Assembly (NCBI GenBank): GCA_913009685.1
Contig: CAJVXP010000022.1
Coordinates: forward strand, 1-37,113
From: an uncultured Bacteroidota bacterium
GTDB taxonomy: Bacteria > Bacteroidota > Bacteroidia > Bacteroidales > F082
Length of the DNA stretch: 37,113 nt
Reading direction: 5' to 3'
Below are positions 5,701 through 14,905 of this stretch, in pieces; within the stretch, counting starts at the first letter, position 1, and each line of letters starts with the position of its first letter. The translations under genes were made by a program, and so were the position numbers. The notes under the pieces are model-generated. The model saw nothing but the letters and a program-made list of their open reading frames with translations. It was not told the DNA's origin and did no database searches.

Positions 5701-7832
5701 TAAAACGCCGGTTGATCATAGCGGTATTTGTGCTTATTGTAGTGCCGGCGCTGCATGCACAGGAAGTTTTAACCGGGCTTCCTGTCAACTATATTGTGGA
5801 ACGTCAGGCTCTGAAAATGAAAGAGAATGCGGGTTTCAAGACTGCTGCTCAGAGGCAGGCGTCTTTGCTCACGCTCCCTTTTTTTGATGACTTCACTACT
5901 TCACGGGTGTTCCCCGACAGTCATCGTTGGGTTGAAAGAGCAACATTTATCAACAACAGTTTTTGTTATCGCCCCCCCAACCAATGGGTAGCTACTTTTG
6001 ATGCGCTCGACTCAACGGGAAATGTCTATGGTGCGGCGCGTTCCGAACCTTTTAAAGCGGACAGGCTTACTTCACAACCTTTGCGCCTTGATTCGGTTTT
6101 TGTTCCGGCACCCGTAAAGCTCAGTCCTGCCGATTCGCTTTACCTGAGCTTTTATTATCAGCCGCAGGGGATGGGTGATGCGCCGGAAACCGGTGATTCG
6201 CTGGTGCTGGCCTTTCGTGAACTGACCGGCAATACGGTTTTTTCGCACATTGATTCGATTTGGATTTCGGTAAACAATTTTCTGAACACTCCACAGGACA
6301 CGTTGCATCCCTTAGATACTTTACGGGCAAAAGCGCCATGCGATACCGGTTTTTATCTTGTTAATTATAAAACGCTGGTTTGGGGCGACAGCATCCTGTT
6401 TCCCTGCGATTCGGTTTTTACTCCCGGAACTGCCTGGCATACGGTGTGGAAAGTGCCGGGGATGACATTAAAGGATTTTCAAAAAAAATACGGAAAAGAC
6501 TTTGTCCAGGTGATGGTGCCTATACGCGATACTGCCTGCTTTTATAAAGGTTTTCAGTTTCGGTTTTTTAATTATGCCAGCATTGCCAATAACATCAATC
6601 CGGGTTGGAAAAGCAATGTGGATGAGTGGAATTTGGATTATGTCTATTTGAATTCAGACCGCTCAGCAGCAGATACTACCCACCGGGCTATTGGCTTTTC
6701 GGGTACAAATCCGGTTTTTCTGAAACATTATACCCAAATGCCTTACCGGCAATATCGTTCGAACCCAACCAATTCGCTAACGCCTGATTTTCATGTTTAT
6801 ATTGACAACCTCGATAAAACCAGCCATAAAATTCATTATTATTATGAAGTAAGCCAGGTAAATGGCTTGTTTGCTTATAGCTATGATGGCGGAAACTGTA
6901 CGTTGCCTCCCTTTTATAAGTTTGGATTTCAGAATTGTAACAGCGGTTGTGGTGCAGCGCAGGCCTGTCCTCCCGTAAACAGCCTCTTTTCGCTTGATTA
7001 TGACCGCGATACCACGTCATATCTGATCAGACATTACATCAGCGACTCCACGGTTTCACCACCGTTGGTGGATTCGATGGTTTACCGGCAGGGATTTTAT
7101 AACGAATATGCTTACGACGATGGCGTTCCCGAAATGGGATACAGCCTTGAGCCCGCCGGAGCGGAACTGGCATACCGTTTTAAAATAAATGTAGCGGACA
7201 CGCTACGTGCTCTTAGGATTTATTTTAATAAAATCAAAGATGCGCCTTCGCAGTTTTTTGACCTGCTGGTATGGCGCAATAACAATGGTAAGCCGGGTGA
7301 AGTTATTTACCGGCAGAAAAACCTCAGGGTACAGTGGGAGAAAGGAATTTATCCGTTTTTTACTTATCGTCTTGATACACCGGTTATGGTTTCCGGAACT
7401 TTCTATGTCGGCTATCAGCAACAAAACCAAAGTTTGAATATCGGTTTTGATTCTAACCACGATGCCAGTAATAATATCTTTTATTTTGCTGATAACCAGT
7501 GGTATAAAACCAATTTTACCGGAGCGTTACTTATGCGCCCGGTCGTGGGACAGGATCTGATTATGGGAACCGGAAAACTTTTCCCGGAAAGGGGAAAAAC
7601 ATTTGATGTGTATCCCAATCCTGCTCATGGCCAAATACGTTTTTCCGGTCTTGGCTTAACCTCCGGCGTGCCGGTAGAAGTTGTTGTTTACAATCTTTTC
7701 GGAACGATAGTAAGCCGGCAAACACTGCATCAAAACAATATGAATATACGTTTTCTCAGCAATGGGATGTATCTGCTTCGCGTTAAATCCGGAGACATGG
7801 TTTACCATGCTAAATTTATTGTAAAACATTAG
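5697..7832 (+). CDS. Secreted protein with T9SS type A sorting domain
   Basis: A 711-residue exported protein. A signal peptide covers residues ~1-22 (MIKRRLIIAVFVLIVVPALHA, then QE). The last ~75 residues begin FDVYPNPAHGQIRFSG, contain VVVYNLFGTIVSRQ and end with NGMYLLRVKSGDMVYHAKFIVKH, the type A Por secretion C-terminal signal that directs the protein across the outer membrane to the cell surface. The 600 residues between show no domain I recognise; they are Tyr/Asp-rich and beta-like, with a Cys-containing stretch near 400-425. The start overlaps the PASTA gene stop (ATGA) and the stop lies 2 nt before rluD, so it belongs to the same operon. The function of the mature part is unknown. 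Confidence 0.85.
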   Translation: MIKRRLIIAVFVLIVVPALHAQEVLTGLPVNYIVERQALKMKENAGFKTAAQRQASLLTLPFFDDFTTSRVFPDSHRWVERATFINNSFCYRPPNQWVATFDALDSTGNVYGAARSEPFKADRLTSQPLRLDSVFVPAPVKLSPADSLYLSFYYQPQGMGDAPETGDSLVLAFRELTGNTVFSHIDSIWISVNNFLNTPQDTLHPLDTLRAKAPCDTGFYLVNYKTLVWGDSILFPCDSVFTPGTAWHTVWKVPGMTLKDFQKKYGKDFVQVMVPIRDTACFYKGFQFRFFNYASIANNINPGWKSNVDEWNLDYVYLNSDRSAADTTHRAIGFSGTNPVFLKHYTQMPYRQYRSNPTNSLTPDFHVYIDNLDKTSHKIHYYYEVSQVNGLFAYSYDGGNCTLPPFYKFGFQNCNSGCGAAQACPPVNSLFSLDYDRDTTSYLIRHYISDSTVSPPLVDSMVYRQGFYNEYAYDDGVPEMGYSLEPAGAELAYRFKINVADTLRALRIYFNKIKDAPSQFFDLLVWRNNNGKPGEVIYRQKNLRVQWEKGIYPFFTYRLDTPVMVSGTFYVGYQQQNQSLNIGFDSNHDASNNIFYFADNQWYKTNFTGALLMRPVVGQDLIMGTGKLFPERGKTFDVYPNPAHGQIRFSGLGLTSGVPVEVVVYNLFGTIVSRQTLHQNNMNIRFLSNGMYLLRVKSGDMVYHAKFIVKH

Positions 7833-7834
7833 GG

Positions 7835-8875
7835 ATGAAAGAAAAAGAGCCTTACCTGGTAACGGGGGACAGTCAGGAATTGTATGAACATCACCGTATC
7901 GTTATCGATCCTGGACAGGAGCCGTTGCGTATTGATAAATTTTTGTTCAACCGCATTGTAAACGTTTCGCGAAACAAAATCCAGACGGCTGCCAGGGCAG
8001 GAAACATTCTGATAAATGACAACCCGGTGAAGTCGAATTACAAAGTACGGCCGGGAGATGTTGTTTCTGTGGTTTTAACGCATCCTCCGCGTGAAGTGGA
8101 GATTTTGCCTGAAGATTTACCTCTAGAGGTGGTTTATGAGGACAAAGATGTCATTGTGATAAACAAAGCTGCCGGAATGGTTGTCCATCCTGCCCATGCC
8201 AATTATACGGGAACGTTACTGAATGCGCTGGCGGGTTATTTTCAGAAATCGGGAGCGAAAGAGGTAGAGAACGGCTTTGGATACCTTGTGCATCGTATTG
8301 ATAAGGATACCAGCGGATTGTTGCTGGTGGCCAAAAACGAACTGGCACAAACCAGGCTGGCCAAACAGTTTTTCGACCACAGTGTCGAGCGCATGTATCA
8401 GGCGCTGGTCTGGGGCGACTTTGAAGAAGACGAAGGCACCATCGATGGCAATATTGGCCGCCATCCCAAAGACCGTCGCCAGATGACTGTTTTTCAGGAT
8501 GGCTCGTATGGCAAACCGGCGATAACTCATTTTAAGGTAAAGGAGCGGCTGGGTTATGTGACGTTGGTGGAGTGCCGGTTAGAAACAGGCCGTACCCATC
8601 AAATCAGGGCACATTTCCGGTATTTGCGACATCCTCTGTTTAGTGATGAACGTTACGGGGGTGACATTATCCTGAAAGGGACAACTTTTACAAAATACAA
8701 GCAGTTTGTTCAAAATTGTTTTAAAATTTTATCCCGCCAGGCGCTGCACGCCATGACCCTGGGCTTTGTCCATCCGGTTTCGGGAAAAATGCTCCGGTTT
8801 ACCACGCCCTTACCGGAGGATATGCAGACGGTTATTGAGAAATGGCGTGCTTATGCTTCGCAGCGAGAAGTGTAA
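7835..8875 (+). CDS. rluD: RluD-family 23S rRNA pseudouridine synthase
   Basis: A 346-residue RluA/RluD-type enzyme. An S4 RNA-binding domain covers ~30-90 (LRIDKFLFNRIVNVSRNKIQ). The catalytic domain has YEDKDVIVINKAAGMVVHPA (101-120), the active-site motif HRIDKDTSG with catalytic Asp156, and GRTHQIRAH near residue 250. It converts uridines in 23S rRNA (helix 69 in E. coli RluD) to pseudouridine. Length is somewhat longer than RluD of E. coli. The start is 2 nt after the upstream stop, so translation is probably coupled. Several RluA-type paralogues are usual in this phylum, so the exact target site is less certain than the family. Confidence 0.9.
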   Translation: MKEKEPYLVTGDSQELYEHHRIVIDPGQEPLRIDKFLFNRIVNVSRNKIQTAARAGNILINDNPVKSNYKVRPGDVVSVVLTHPPREVEILPEDLPLEVVYEDKDVIVINKAAGMVVHPAHANYTGTLLNALAGYFQKSGAKEVENGFGYLVHRIDKDTSGLLLVAKNELAQTRLAKQFFDHSVERMYQALVWGDFEEDEGTIDGNIGRHPKDRRQMTVFQDGSYGKPAITHFKVKERLGYVTLVECRLETGRTHQIRAHFRYLRHPLFSDERYGGDIILKGTTFTKYKQFVQNCFKILSRQALHAMTLGFVHPVSGKMLRFTTPLPEDMQTVIEKWRAYASQREV

Positions 8876-8923
8876 TCTTAGCTTTTTGCCGGACTTGCTG
8901 CTGAAAGGTTGAAATTCACTCTG

Positions 8924-9631
8924 CTACCGGCTTATCAGCGTCCCGATTTTTTTGCCCATAACCACCTTTTCAAGGTTTCCTCTTTTGTTCATGTCAAAAA
9001 CGAAGACAGGAAGGTTATTTTCTTTGCAAAGAGTGAAAGCGGTCATATCCATTACTTTCAGACTCTTCTCGTAAGCTTCGTTAAAGGTAAGCGTATCATA
9101 TTTGGTGGCTGTGGGATCTTTTTCGGGATCAGCCGTGTAAACGCCATCTACGCGGGTGCCTTTCAACAAAATATTGGCATGTATTTCGACAGCACGCAGT
9201 GCAGAAGCCGAATCGGTGGTGAAAAACGGATTTCCGGTTCCGCCTGCAATAATTACAACGTAACCTTTTTCTAAGTATCCAATGGCTTTTCTGCCACTGG
9301 TGGTTTCCGTAATGGGGTCAATGAATAAACCCGAAAGGAGTTTGACTTTCAATCCCTGTTTTTCCAGCTCACCCTGTAGTGCCATGGAGTTGATAACGGT
9401 GGCCAGCATCCCCATGTAATCGCCCTGCACGCGGTCGAAACCTTCGGCAGCACCTTGTAGTCCGCGGAAAATATTTCCCCCGCCAACTACTACAGCTGTT
9501 TGTACACCAAGGTTGACAACGGCAACGATGTCGTTGCAGTAGGCTGTTAATATTTCGGGATCAATGCCGTATTGTTTGCTGCCCATGAGGGCTTCGCCAC
9601 TTAATTTTAAGAGAATTCTTTTATATTTCAT
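8924..9631 (-). CDS. pyrH: UMP kinase
   Basis: A 235-residue amino-acid-kinase-fold enzyme that phosphorylates UMP to UDP in pyrimidine nucleotide synthesis. Motifs are LLKLSGEALMG near the N terminus, VVVGGGNIFRG, GTGNPFFTTDSASALRA and GTRVDGVYTADPEKDP. I chose the ATG at 9631-9629 (MKYKRILLKLSGEAL). The frame remains open upstream to a TTG at 9664, but that falls inside a consensus -7 box (9662-9669) and the extra residues do not fit the family. The usual neighbour frr (ribosome recycling factor) is not next to it; the gene downstream is the convergent rluD. Confidence 0.95.
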   Translation of the reverse strand: MKYKRILLKLSGEALMGSKQYGIDPEILTAYCNDIVAVVNLGVQTAVVVGGGNIFRGLQGAAEGFDRVQGDYMGMLATVINSMALQGELEKQGLKVKLLSGLFIDPITETTSGRKAIGYLEKGYVVIIAGGTGNPFFTTDSASALRAVEIHANILLKGTRVDGVYTADPEKDPTATKYDTLTFNEAYEKSLKVMDMTAFTLCKENNLPVFVFDMNKRGNLEKVVMGKKIGTLISR

Positions 9632-9661
9632 GTAATGTGTGTTCAAAAAATTATTGAAAAG

Positions 9662-9669
9662 CAAAGATA
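9662..9669 (-). promoter_or_regulatory. Promoter -7 box for pyrH
   Basis: On the minus strand it reads TATCTTTG, a full match to TAnnTTTG, 30 bp upstream of the chosen pyrH ATG. It supports the shorter pyrH start. Confidence 0.6.
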
Positions 9670-9676
9670 AGGATTC

Positions 9677-10795
9677 TCAGATATCTTTAATAAAACAGCG
9701 CCGGCGCTTATGCTGGATGTAATCGAAATTTTTCCAGTTAGCAATAACATGGCGGTTGGTCTCAAAATTACCGGTGGTCTCCACCACGTGCAGTCCATCT
9801 TTCAACATTTGGTTTTGGATTTCCGAATACAAAATCACAGCAGCACCTTTATGTTCATATTCAGGTTTTACGCCCCCCAAAAAGAGGTCGATAACTTCGG
9901 GGTTCCTAATGGCTTTTTTAATATGATAAAAACCAAAAGGAAATAACTTACCATTAGCTTTTTGCATGGCCTCCGACAAAGAAGGAACGGCAAGTATAAA
10001 ACCAACTATTTCGTCATCTGTTTTTACAAAGTAAACATATTTCGGGTTGATAACTTTAAAATATTTTTTTTTGTACATGTCCACCATTTTCTTGTCGAAA
10101 GAGACAACAAACGGCAGCGATGCGAAAGCAGCATTAAGAATGTCGAAAAGGGTTTCGGTGTATGGGAGAAGCTCACCGGCTTTTTCAAATCTGACGACCT
10201 CAAAGCCATAGCGTTTTCTCATTAGTTCTGCTCCGCGAGTTGCTTTATCAATAGCTTTACGTCCGGCGTTTAAACGAAATTCAAGCCAGTCTATCTCTTT
10301 TCGGAAACCGTAATCTTCAATATGCTTTTGGTAATAAGGATGGTGATAAACAGAAGCAACAGAAGGCAGATAATCAAATCCTTTAATCAAAAGTCCCTGG
10401 TTGTCTAAGTTGGTATATCCCAGTGGGCCGTGGACTGTTTTCATTCCCTTTTCTTTCAGCCATTTAACAGCATTATCCATCAGTGCACGAAAGACTTCTT
10501 TGTCATCAAAAAATTCTATCCGTGAAAAACGCCCCAGCTTTTTGCCGACTTTTTTGTTGTATTTGTGGTTGATGATGGCGCCAATACGCCCTACAGGTTT
10601 CCCATCGCGGTAAGCGATCCAAAATTCCGAATCACAGAATTCCATAGCCGGATTATACTTTGGATTCATTGCTTTTAACTCATCGGTTATTAAGGGCGGA
10701 ACCCAGAAAGCATTGTCGCGATATACCTCAAAAGGCAGCCTGACAAAATCTTGTTTTTGTTTTTTATTTCTGACGACTTGGAGCGTGATAGCCAT
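9677..10795 (-). CDS. GNAT-fold acyltransferase-like protein (YghO-like)
   Basis: A 372-residue protein beginning MAITLQVVRNKKQKQDFVRL, then FEVYRDNAFWVPPL. The middle has KTVHGPLGYTNLDNQGLLIKG and GFDYLPSVASVYHHPYY, and the C-terminal half has a GNAT-like FILAVPSLSEAMQKA and an end HVVETTGNFETNRHVIANW. I recall this arrangement from a family of uncharacterised double-GNAT proteins related to E. coli YghO. The substrate is unknown. It precedes pyrH by 45 bp, but pyrH has its own promoter box, so the two need not be one unit. No -7 box was found upstream of this gene. Confidence 0.65.
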   Translation of the reverse strand: MAITLQVVRNKKQKQDFVRLPFEVYRDNAFWVPPLITDELKAMNPKYNPAMEFCDSEFWIAYRDGKPVGRIGAIINHKYNKKVGKKLGRFSRIEFFDDKEVFRALMDNAVKWLKEKGMKTVHGPLGYTNLDNQGLLIKGFDYLPSVASVYHHPYYQKHIEDYGFRKEIDWLEFRLNAGRKAIDKATRGAELMRKRYGFEVVRFEKAGELLPYTETLFDILNAAFASLPFVVSFDKKMVDMYKKKYFKVINPKYVYFVKTDDEIVGFILAVPSLSEAMQKANGKLFPFGFYHIKKAIRNPEVIDLFLGGVKPEYEHKGAAVILYSEIQNQMLKDGLHVVETTGNFETNRHVIANWKNFDYIQHKRRRCFIKDI

Positions 10796-10907
10796 ATAGT
10801 TTTAATATTTTTTACTTAATCTTAAACAATTCTATGGTAGAACGATAGAATGCTATTTCTTATTCTCTTACTGAATTTCTAATTTTTGTAAAACTAATGT
10901 AAAAAAT

Positions 10908-13568
10908 TTACATGCTAAACCGGTAAGAGAATTTTATGAGAAAAATATTGGTTGCACGGGCTTTGAAAAGCTGTTCGAAATTACTGTCAAAATTAAAATT
11001 TCCATTATCGGAATTGTTGTTTCTACTCTGAGACCAGACAAAAAAGAAAGTTGAACCCGGGACAAATTCCCAGCGAAGCACCATGTTTGATCTGAATTCC
11101 ATAACACTGAAATCGGGGTTATCAAGTGTAAAGTCAGTACTTCCATTGCCATTATCATCAATTAAATATTGATTATTTGTTTCGTCATAGGTAATTTCGC
11201 TCGCGGTGTATTGGTGAAATTGTGAAGCAAAAACTTTTTGGTCGGGATTGATAACTTTCTTAAAACCAGAATAATTCCCTGAGAAAAGGAAAGGTTGCCC
11301 CCAGTATTCCAGCGACAGGTCCGGCGTAAAAGAGAAGTTAACACGCAGGCTTGCCGAGAGTATCTCCTTTTGAATGCCGGAAACCAGGTAGACATTTTTT
11401 CCGTTTTCCTTTTCGTCAGATACATAAATAAAGTCTTTTGATGATTTAGAGTAGTTTGGTCTTACTGAGAGGTTGAGCGCCGGAATGGGACGATAACTGA
11501 TACGCAGTCCAAGATTCATGGATTTGCCGTAATGCCGGTCTCCTTTTCCCGAATTGAAATTAACGCCTGCCGATAACTTTTTCCTGCTGTCTGTCTCGAT
11601 ATCAACACCAAAGTTCCAGCCTCCCGGCAGCTTAACGGAAGGTCCTCCCCGCAATTCGTGACGGTCAAGTTCGTAGCCCCGACGATGGATGCCGATATAT
11701 AAATACCAATAATTTTTAAACTGGGTGTTGAAATTGAGGTTGTATCCGGTAAACGTGTTTCTTCCTTTAAAATCAAACCCGCTCCACTGGCCAAGATTTA
11801 TATTCATGGAACGGAAAATACCGAATGGATCCCAAAGGATATAACTTACCCATGCCGATTGTTTTATCATATCGGCGATACGCATGTAGCCCTGGTCGTT
11901 GATTTCCAACCCGGGACTCAGCATGCTGCCACGTATCCCGTATTGCCAATGGCTTCCGCCTATTTTAGCAAACTCAACGCTGGCACCGGTTCCCTGAAGT
12001 ATTCGCAGTGTCGTATCGAGTTTTCTTGTGCCATCGGGTTTTTGGTAATAACGTCTCGACGACTCCTGTTCACGGGTAATGGCTTCTGTACTTCCGTTTA
12101 TACTGCTTCCTACTACTTTGGCACTCAGGCGATAAGCTTTGTCTTTCCAGAAAGCCTGGAAATCAATGCCGCCGGTATATGCTGACGCCGGCAGGTACAT
12201 CAGACTGCTGTCTTTGATAAAGCGGTTGGTTGCCGTAACCATTCCCCCGATAATAGTTTTGCCTTTGTTAATATCCTTTTGTATTCTGGCATTGAAATAG
12301 TTGGTCATGGGCTCAATCGTCTGTTTGTTACGGACTCCGGCACTGTCGATAGTTGCTTTTGTGTTGTTGGTAAGGCTCTCAAGAACGCCAATGGACCAAC
12401 CGTTTTGTGTTTTTCCCGAAAGTTTAAAAGCGCCGAGAATACGTGTAGCTTCGGGAATTTTTGCATATTCTCCTGCAGATAAAGAAGGATAATTATGCGG
12501 AGCTCGCCCGATACGGCGCGAATAGAACAGGTTTTCACGGCTAAACCTGCCGCCACCAACTGTAAGCGGGAAATTAAAGATATTATTTTCTTCCACGAAA
12601 AAAGGTCTTCTTTCAGGGAAATAGGTTTCAAAAGCGGAAAGGTTTACTACCGATGGGTCTGCCTCTACCTGCCCGAAATCAGGATTTATCGTAAAATTAA
12701 GTGTCAGATCGTTGGCAACGGCAATTTTTCCATCCAAGCCAATAGAATAGCCTGGTGATACACCTGTGGCAAAAGGATTTCCTGACTGTTTTTCCTCTGT
12801 CTTTAGTTTGCCGAGAACATAAGGTGTTAGTGCGACTTCTTTTTTGGGATGTATGTTGTTGATGCCGGTAAGACTTCCCCAGTGGCTCACCCAGCCCGAT
12901 TCTTCTTTGGCTTGTGGCGACCACAAAACCAACTCCTGTTTGCGATAAATTTTCCGCATAACCTGAAGACCCCAAACATGATTTTTTGTCTTTGCAAAAC
13001 GTAATTGCGACAGGGGAATACGCATTTCGGCAATCCATCCCAACGAGTCAATGGAAGTTTTGACGTACCAAACCGGATTCCAGGTAGCATCCATCTGGTT
13101 ATCATTGGTAAACTTACCATCAAATTTTACGCCTACAGCATTAACCGAAAAAACAAAACCTGTCAGCTTATCGTTGTAACTGTCAATACCGATGGCTACC
13201 CAGTCGCCATCGGTTTTATCACGGCGTGAAAGGATTCTTTCAATTTTGGAAGGGTCTGTGTCATAAGCACGTATCGCCACATAAAGATTGTTGTTGTCAT
13301 AAAGAATTTTAAAAACTGTTTTTTGCGTTGGTGGTTTCCCGCTGTAAGGATCAAACTGGGTAAAGTGATCACCCCAGGGAGCTAAATTCCAAACTTTATC
13401 ATTTAAATGTCCATCAATAACAGGAGGTTTTCCTTTTACTTCTTCCGCCTTGTACGAAACATGACGTGTTTGTGCCTTTAGCGTTGAGGTAAAAAAAAGG
13501 GGCAGGAGAGAGAATCCCACCGCCTGCAATAAATATGAAAGATTATGATTTCGCTTTTTCGATAACAT
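10908..13568 (-). CDS. DUF5916 / CBM9-like outer-membrane protein
   Basis: An 886-residue exported protein. The signal peptide spans ~1-32 (hydrophobic LLQAVGFSLLPLFFTSTLKA, then Q). Residues ~35-225 match the carbohydrate-binding family 9-like module: PPVIDGHLNDKVWNLAPW, NNNLYVAIRAYD, VAIGIDSYND and WIAEMRIPLSQLRF. The remainder (~230-886) is the DUF5916 region, rich in alternating aromatic strands such as NFTINPDFGQVEADPS and ending YRFSM, as expected for an outer-membrane beta-barrel with an aromatic residue near the C terminus. The function of the family is not known to me; binding or passage of a glycan or other ligand is a guess. Neighbours give no clue. Start ATG 13568 is the only one giving a proper signal peptide. 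Confidence 0.8.
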   Translation of the reverse strand: MLSKKRNHNLSYLLQAVGFSLLPLFFTSTLKAQTRHVSYKAEEVKGKPPVIDGHLNDKVWNLAPWGDHFTQFDPYSGKPPTQKTVFKILYDNNNLYVAIRAYDTDPSKIERILSRRDKTDGDWVAIGIDSYNDKLTGFVFSVNAVGVKFDGKFTNDNQMDATWNPVWYVKTSIDSLGWIAEMRIPLSQLRFAKTKNHVWGLQVMRKIYRKQELVLWSPQAKEESGWVSHWGSLTGINNIHPKKEVALTPYVLGKLKTEEKQSGNPFATGVSPGYSIGLDGKIAVANDLTLNFTINPDFGQVEADPSVVNLSAFETYFPERRPFFVEENNIFNFPLTVGGGRFSRENLFYSRRIGRAPHNYPSLSAGEYAKIPEATRILGAFKLSGKTQNGWSIGVLESLTNNTKATIDSAGVRNKQTIEPMTNYFNARIQKDINKGKTIIGGMVTATNRFIKDSSLMYLPASAYTGGIDFQAFWKDKAYRLSAKVVGSSINGSTEAITREQESSRRYYQKPDGTRKLDTTLRILQGTGASVEFAKIGGSHWQYGIRGSMLSPGLEINDQGYMRIADMIKQSAWVSYILWDPFGIFRSMNINLGQWSGFDFKGRNTFTGYNLNFNTQFKNYWYLYIGIHRRGYELDRHELRGGPSVKLPGGWNFGVDIETDSRKKLSAGVNFNSGKGDRHYGKSMNLGLRISYRPIPALNLSVRPNYSKSSKDFIYVSDEKENGKNVYLVSGIQKEILSASLRVNFSFTPDLSLEYWGQPFLFSGNYSGFKKVINPDQKVFASQFHQYTASEITYDETNNQYLIDDNGNGSTDFTLDNPDFSVMEFRSNMVLRWEFVPGSTFFFVWSQSRNNNSDNGNFNFDSNFEQLFKARATNIFLIKFSYRFSM

Positions 13569-13645
13569 CTGCTATTTTTTTGATTAAGACGATGGAGATA
13601 GATAATTGTTACATATGTTAAAGTCAAAAAAGATAAAAGATTTTT

Positions 13646-14179
13646 TTAAATATTCTCTTTTACATGAAACCGGAGGTAATATCTCTCCATCACTTTCATG
13701 TCTTTTTCAAAATCTCCGGTGGGATTAAAAACCGGACCCAAGCCACCTCTTTTATACTTGTAATCTATGAAAGCCAAAATGATGGGGACATGACTTTCCA
13801 TTGCTATCTGATAAAATCCTTTTTTCCATTGCTTTACCCGTTTTCGGGTTCCCTCGGGAGTTATTACAAGAAAAAAAGAATCGTCCTTTTGGAAATGGTC
13901 GAAAATCTCACGCAAAAGTCGGGTAGGGCGGGTTTGTTTTACCGGAAGGCCACCCAAGAGAGTCAATAACCAACCTAAAGGCCATTTGAAATATTTTTTA
14001 TTTATTATGAATTTTACATCTACCCCAAGTACCCAGAAAGCAAAACGTCCATAAACGAAATCCCACAATGATGTATGCGGAACCACAATGATAACGGCCT
14101 TTTGAATGGAGTGAGGAATTTTTCCCGTAATTTCCCAACCCAACAACCGGCATAAAATAAAATGTGCAGTCCTTCGCAT
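13646..14179 (-). CDS. PlsC-type 1-acyl-sn-glycerol-3-phosphate acyltransferase family protein (first copy)
   Basis: A 177-residue short acyltransferase. The catalytic HX4D motif is HTSLWD near residue 35, and the substrate-binding motif is ITPEGTRKRVKQWKKGFYQIA. PlsC enzymes acylate lysophosphatidic acid or related acceptors at the inner membrane. At under 200 residues it is shorter than canonical PlsC, which fits the compact Bacteroidota subgroup. The gene directly downstream-facing neighbour at 14204-14797 is a clear paralogue only 24 bp away, so this is a tandem duplication and likely one operon. The acceptor (phospholipid, ornithine lipid or other) cannot be told from sequence. Confidence 0.8.
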   Translation of the reverse strand: MRRTAHFILCRLLGWEITGKIPHSIQKAVIIVVPHTSLWDFVYGRFAFWVLGVDVKFIINKKYFKWPLGWLLTLLGGLPVKQTRPTRLLREIFDHFQKDDSFFLVITPEGTRKRVKQWKKGFYQIAMESHVPIILAFIDYKYKRGGLGPVFNPTGDFEKDMKVMERYYLRFHVKENI

Positions 14180-14203
14180 TTCCGAATTTTAGGGATAGCA
14201 AAT

Positions 14204-14797
14204 TTAGGAAATTTCCTGGTTTTTGTCAGATATTTTATCTTTCAGATATTGGCTGCTGAGGTTGAAGTTCCCGGGATACTTTGCAACTCTTCCTTTATAA
14301 AAAGCCTCAATTTTTTTAAGATCCTCTTTGTAATTACCTGTAGGGTATAAAACCGGACCAAAAATACAGGCTTTTTGTTTGTAGTCGATGGCCGTAAGCA
14401 GAATAGGAACTCCGGCTTTTTCGGCGATATAATAGTAACCCCTTTTCCACTTGGTGCTTAACGACCGCGTGCCTTCCGGTGTTATGGCCATGTTTAATTC
14501 ATCTTTTTCGCGGAACAAAGCGGCAAGTGAATCTACTTTGCTCAGGTTGCCACTGCGGTCCAGCGGAATACCACCCAGTTTTCTTAACAAAGGGCCAACC
14601 GGCCAGAAAAACATCTCTTTCTTGATAATAACATTCACTTTTATTCCAATGGAAGTAATGGCCAACATACCAAATAAGTAATCCCAGTTAGAGGTGTGTG
14701 GCGCTTCTATGATCAGGAGCTTACTGTACTCTGCCGGAACTTCTCCGATGGTTTTCCATCCCAACAAATTCAGTAGCCATTTTGAGAATTTTTTCAT
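14204..14797 (-). CDS. PlsC-type 1-acyl-sn-glycerol-3-phosphate acyltransferase family protein (second copy)
   Basis: A 197-residue paralogue of the adjacent gene, sharing its layout: HTSNWDYLFGMLA (HX4D) near residue 34, GGIPLDRSGNLSK, ITPEGTRSLSTKWKRGYYYIA, DYKQKACIFGPVLYPTGNY. It is transcribed first, followed 24 bp later by the shorter copy. A full-consensus -7 box (TACTTTTG on the minus strand) ends only 5 nt before the ATG, which suggests a leaderless or nearly leaderless transcript. Divergence between copies, for example in the segment between the two motifs, suggests different acceptors, but this is inference. Confidence 0.82.
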   Translation of the reverse strand: MKKFSKWLLNLLGWKTIGEVPAEYSKLLIIEAPHTSNWDYLFGMLAITSIGIKVNVIIKKEMFFWPVGPLLRKLGGIPLDRSGNLSKVDSLAALFREKDELNMAITPEGTRSLSTKWKRGYYYIAEKAGVPILLTAIDYKQKACIFGPVLYPTGNYKEDLKKIEAFYKGRVAKYPGNFNLSSQYLKDKISDKNQEIS

Positions 14798-14801
14798 TGT
14801 G

Positions 14802-14809
14802 CAAAAGTA
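14802..14809 (-). promoter_or_regulatory. Promoter -7 box for the PlsC pair, almost abutting the start codon
   Basis: TACTTTTG on the minus strand matches TAnnTTTG and is followed by CACA and then the ATG. Transcription would begin at or within a few bases of the start codon. Confidence 0.5.
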
Positions 14810-14847
14810 ATTAATTTAGGTGTACCGGTTTGCCGGAATTCAGACAC

Positions 14848-14883
14848 AAAAAACGGCTATAAAGTTTATCCATAGCCGTTTTT
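14848..14883 (-). terminator. Intrinsic terminator downstream of the M13 peptidase gene
   Basis: AAAAACGGCTAT and ATAGCCGTTTTT form a perfect 12-bp stem with an 11-nt loop, with a T run leading out in the minus direction, 22 bp past the peptidase stop. The A/T flanks make it usable in both directions. Confidence 0.85.
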
Positions 14884-14905
14884 ATGATAAATTTCAAAAG
14901 AATTA

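Noticed and set aside
8876-8923. Bidirectional terminator between the convergent rluD and pyrH genes
   Set aside because: Only 48 bp remain and no stem with a U run is visible.
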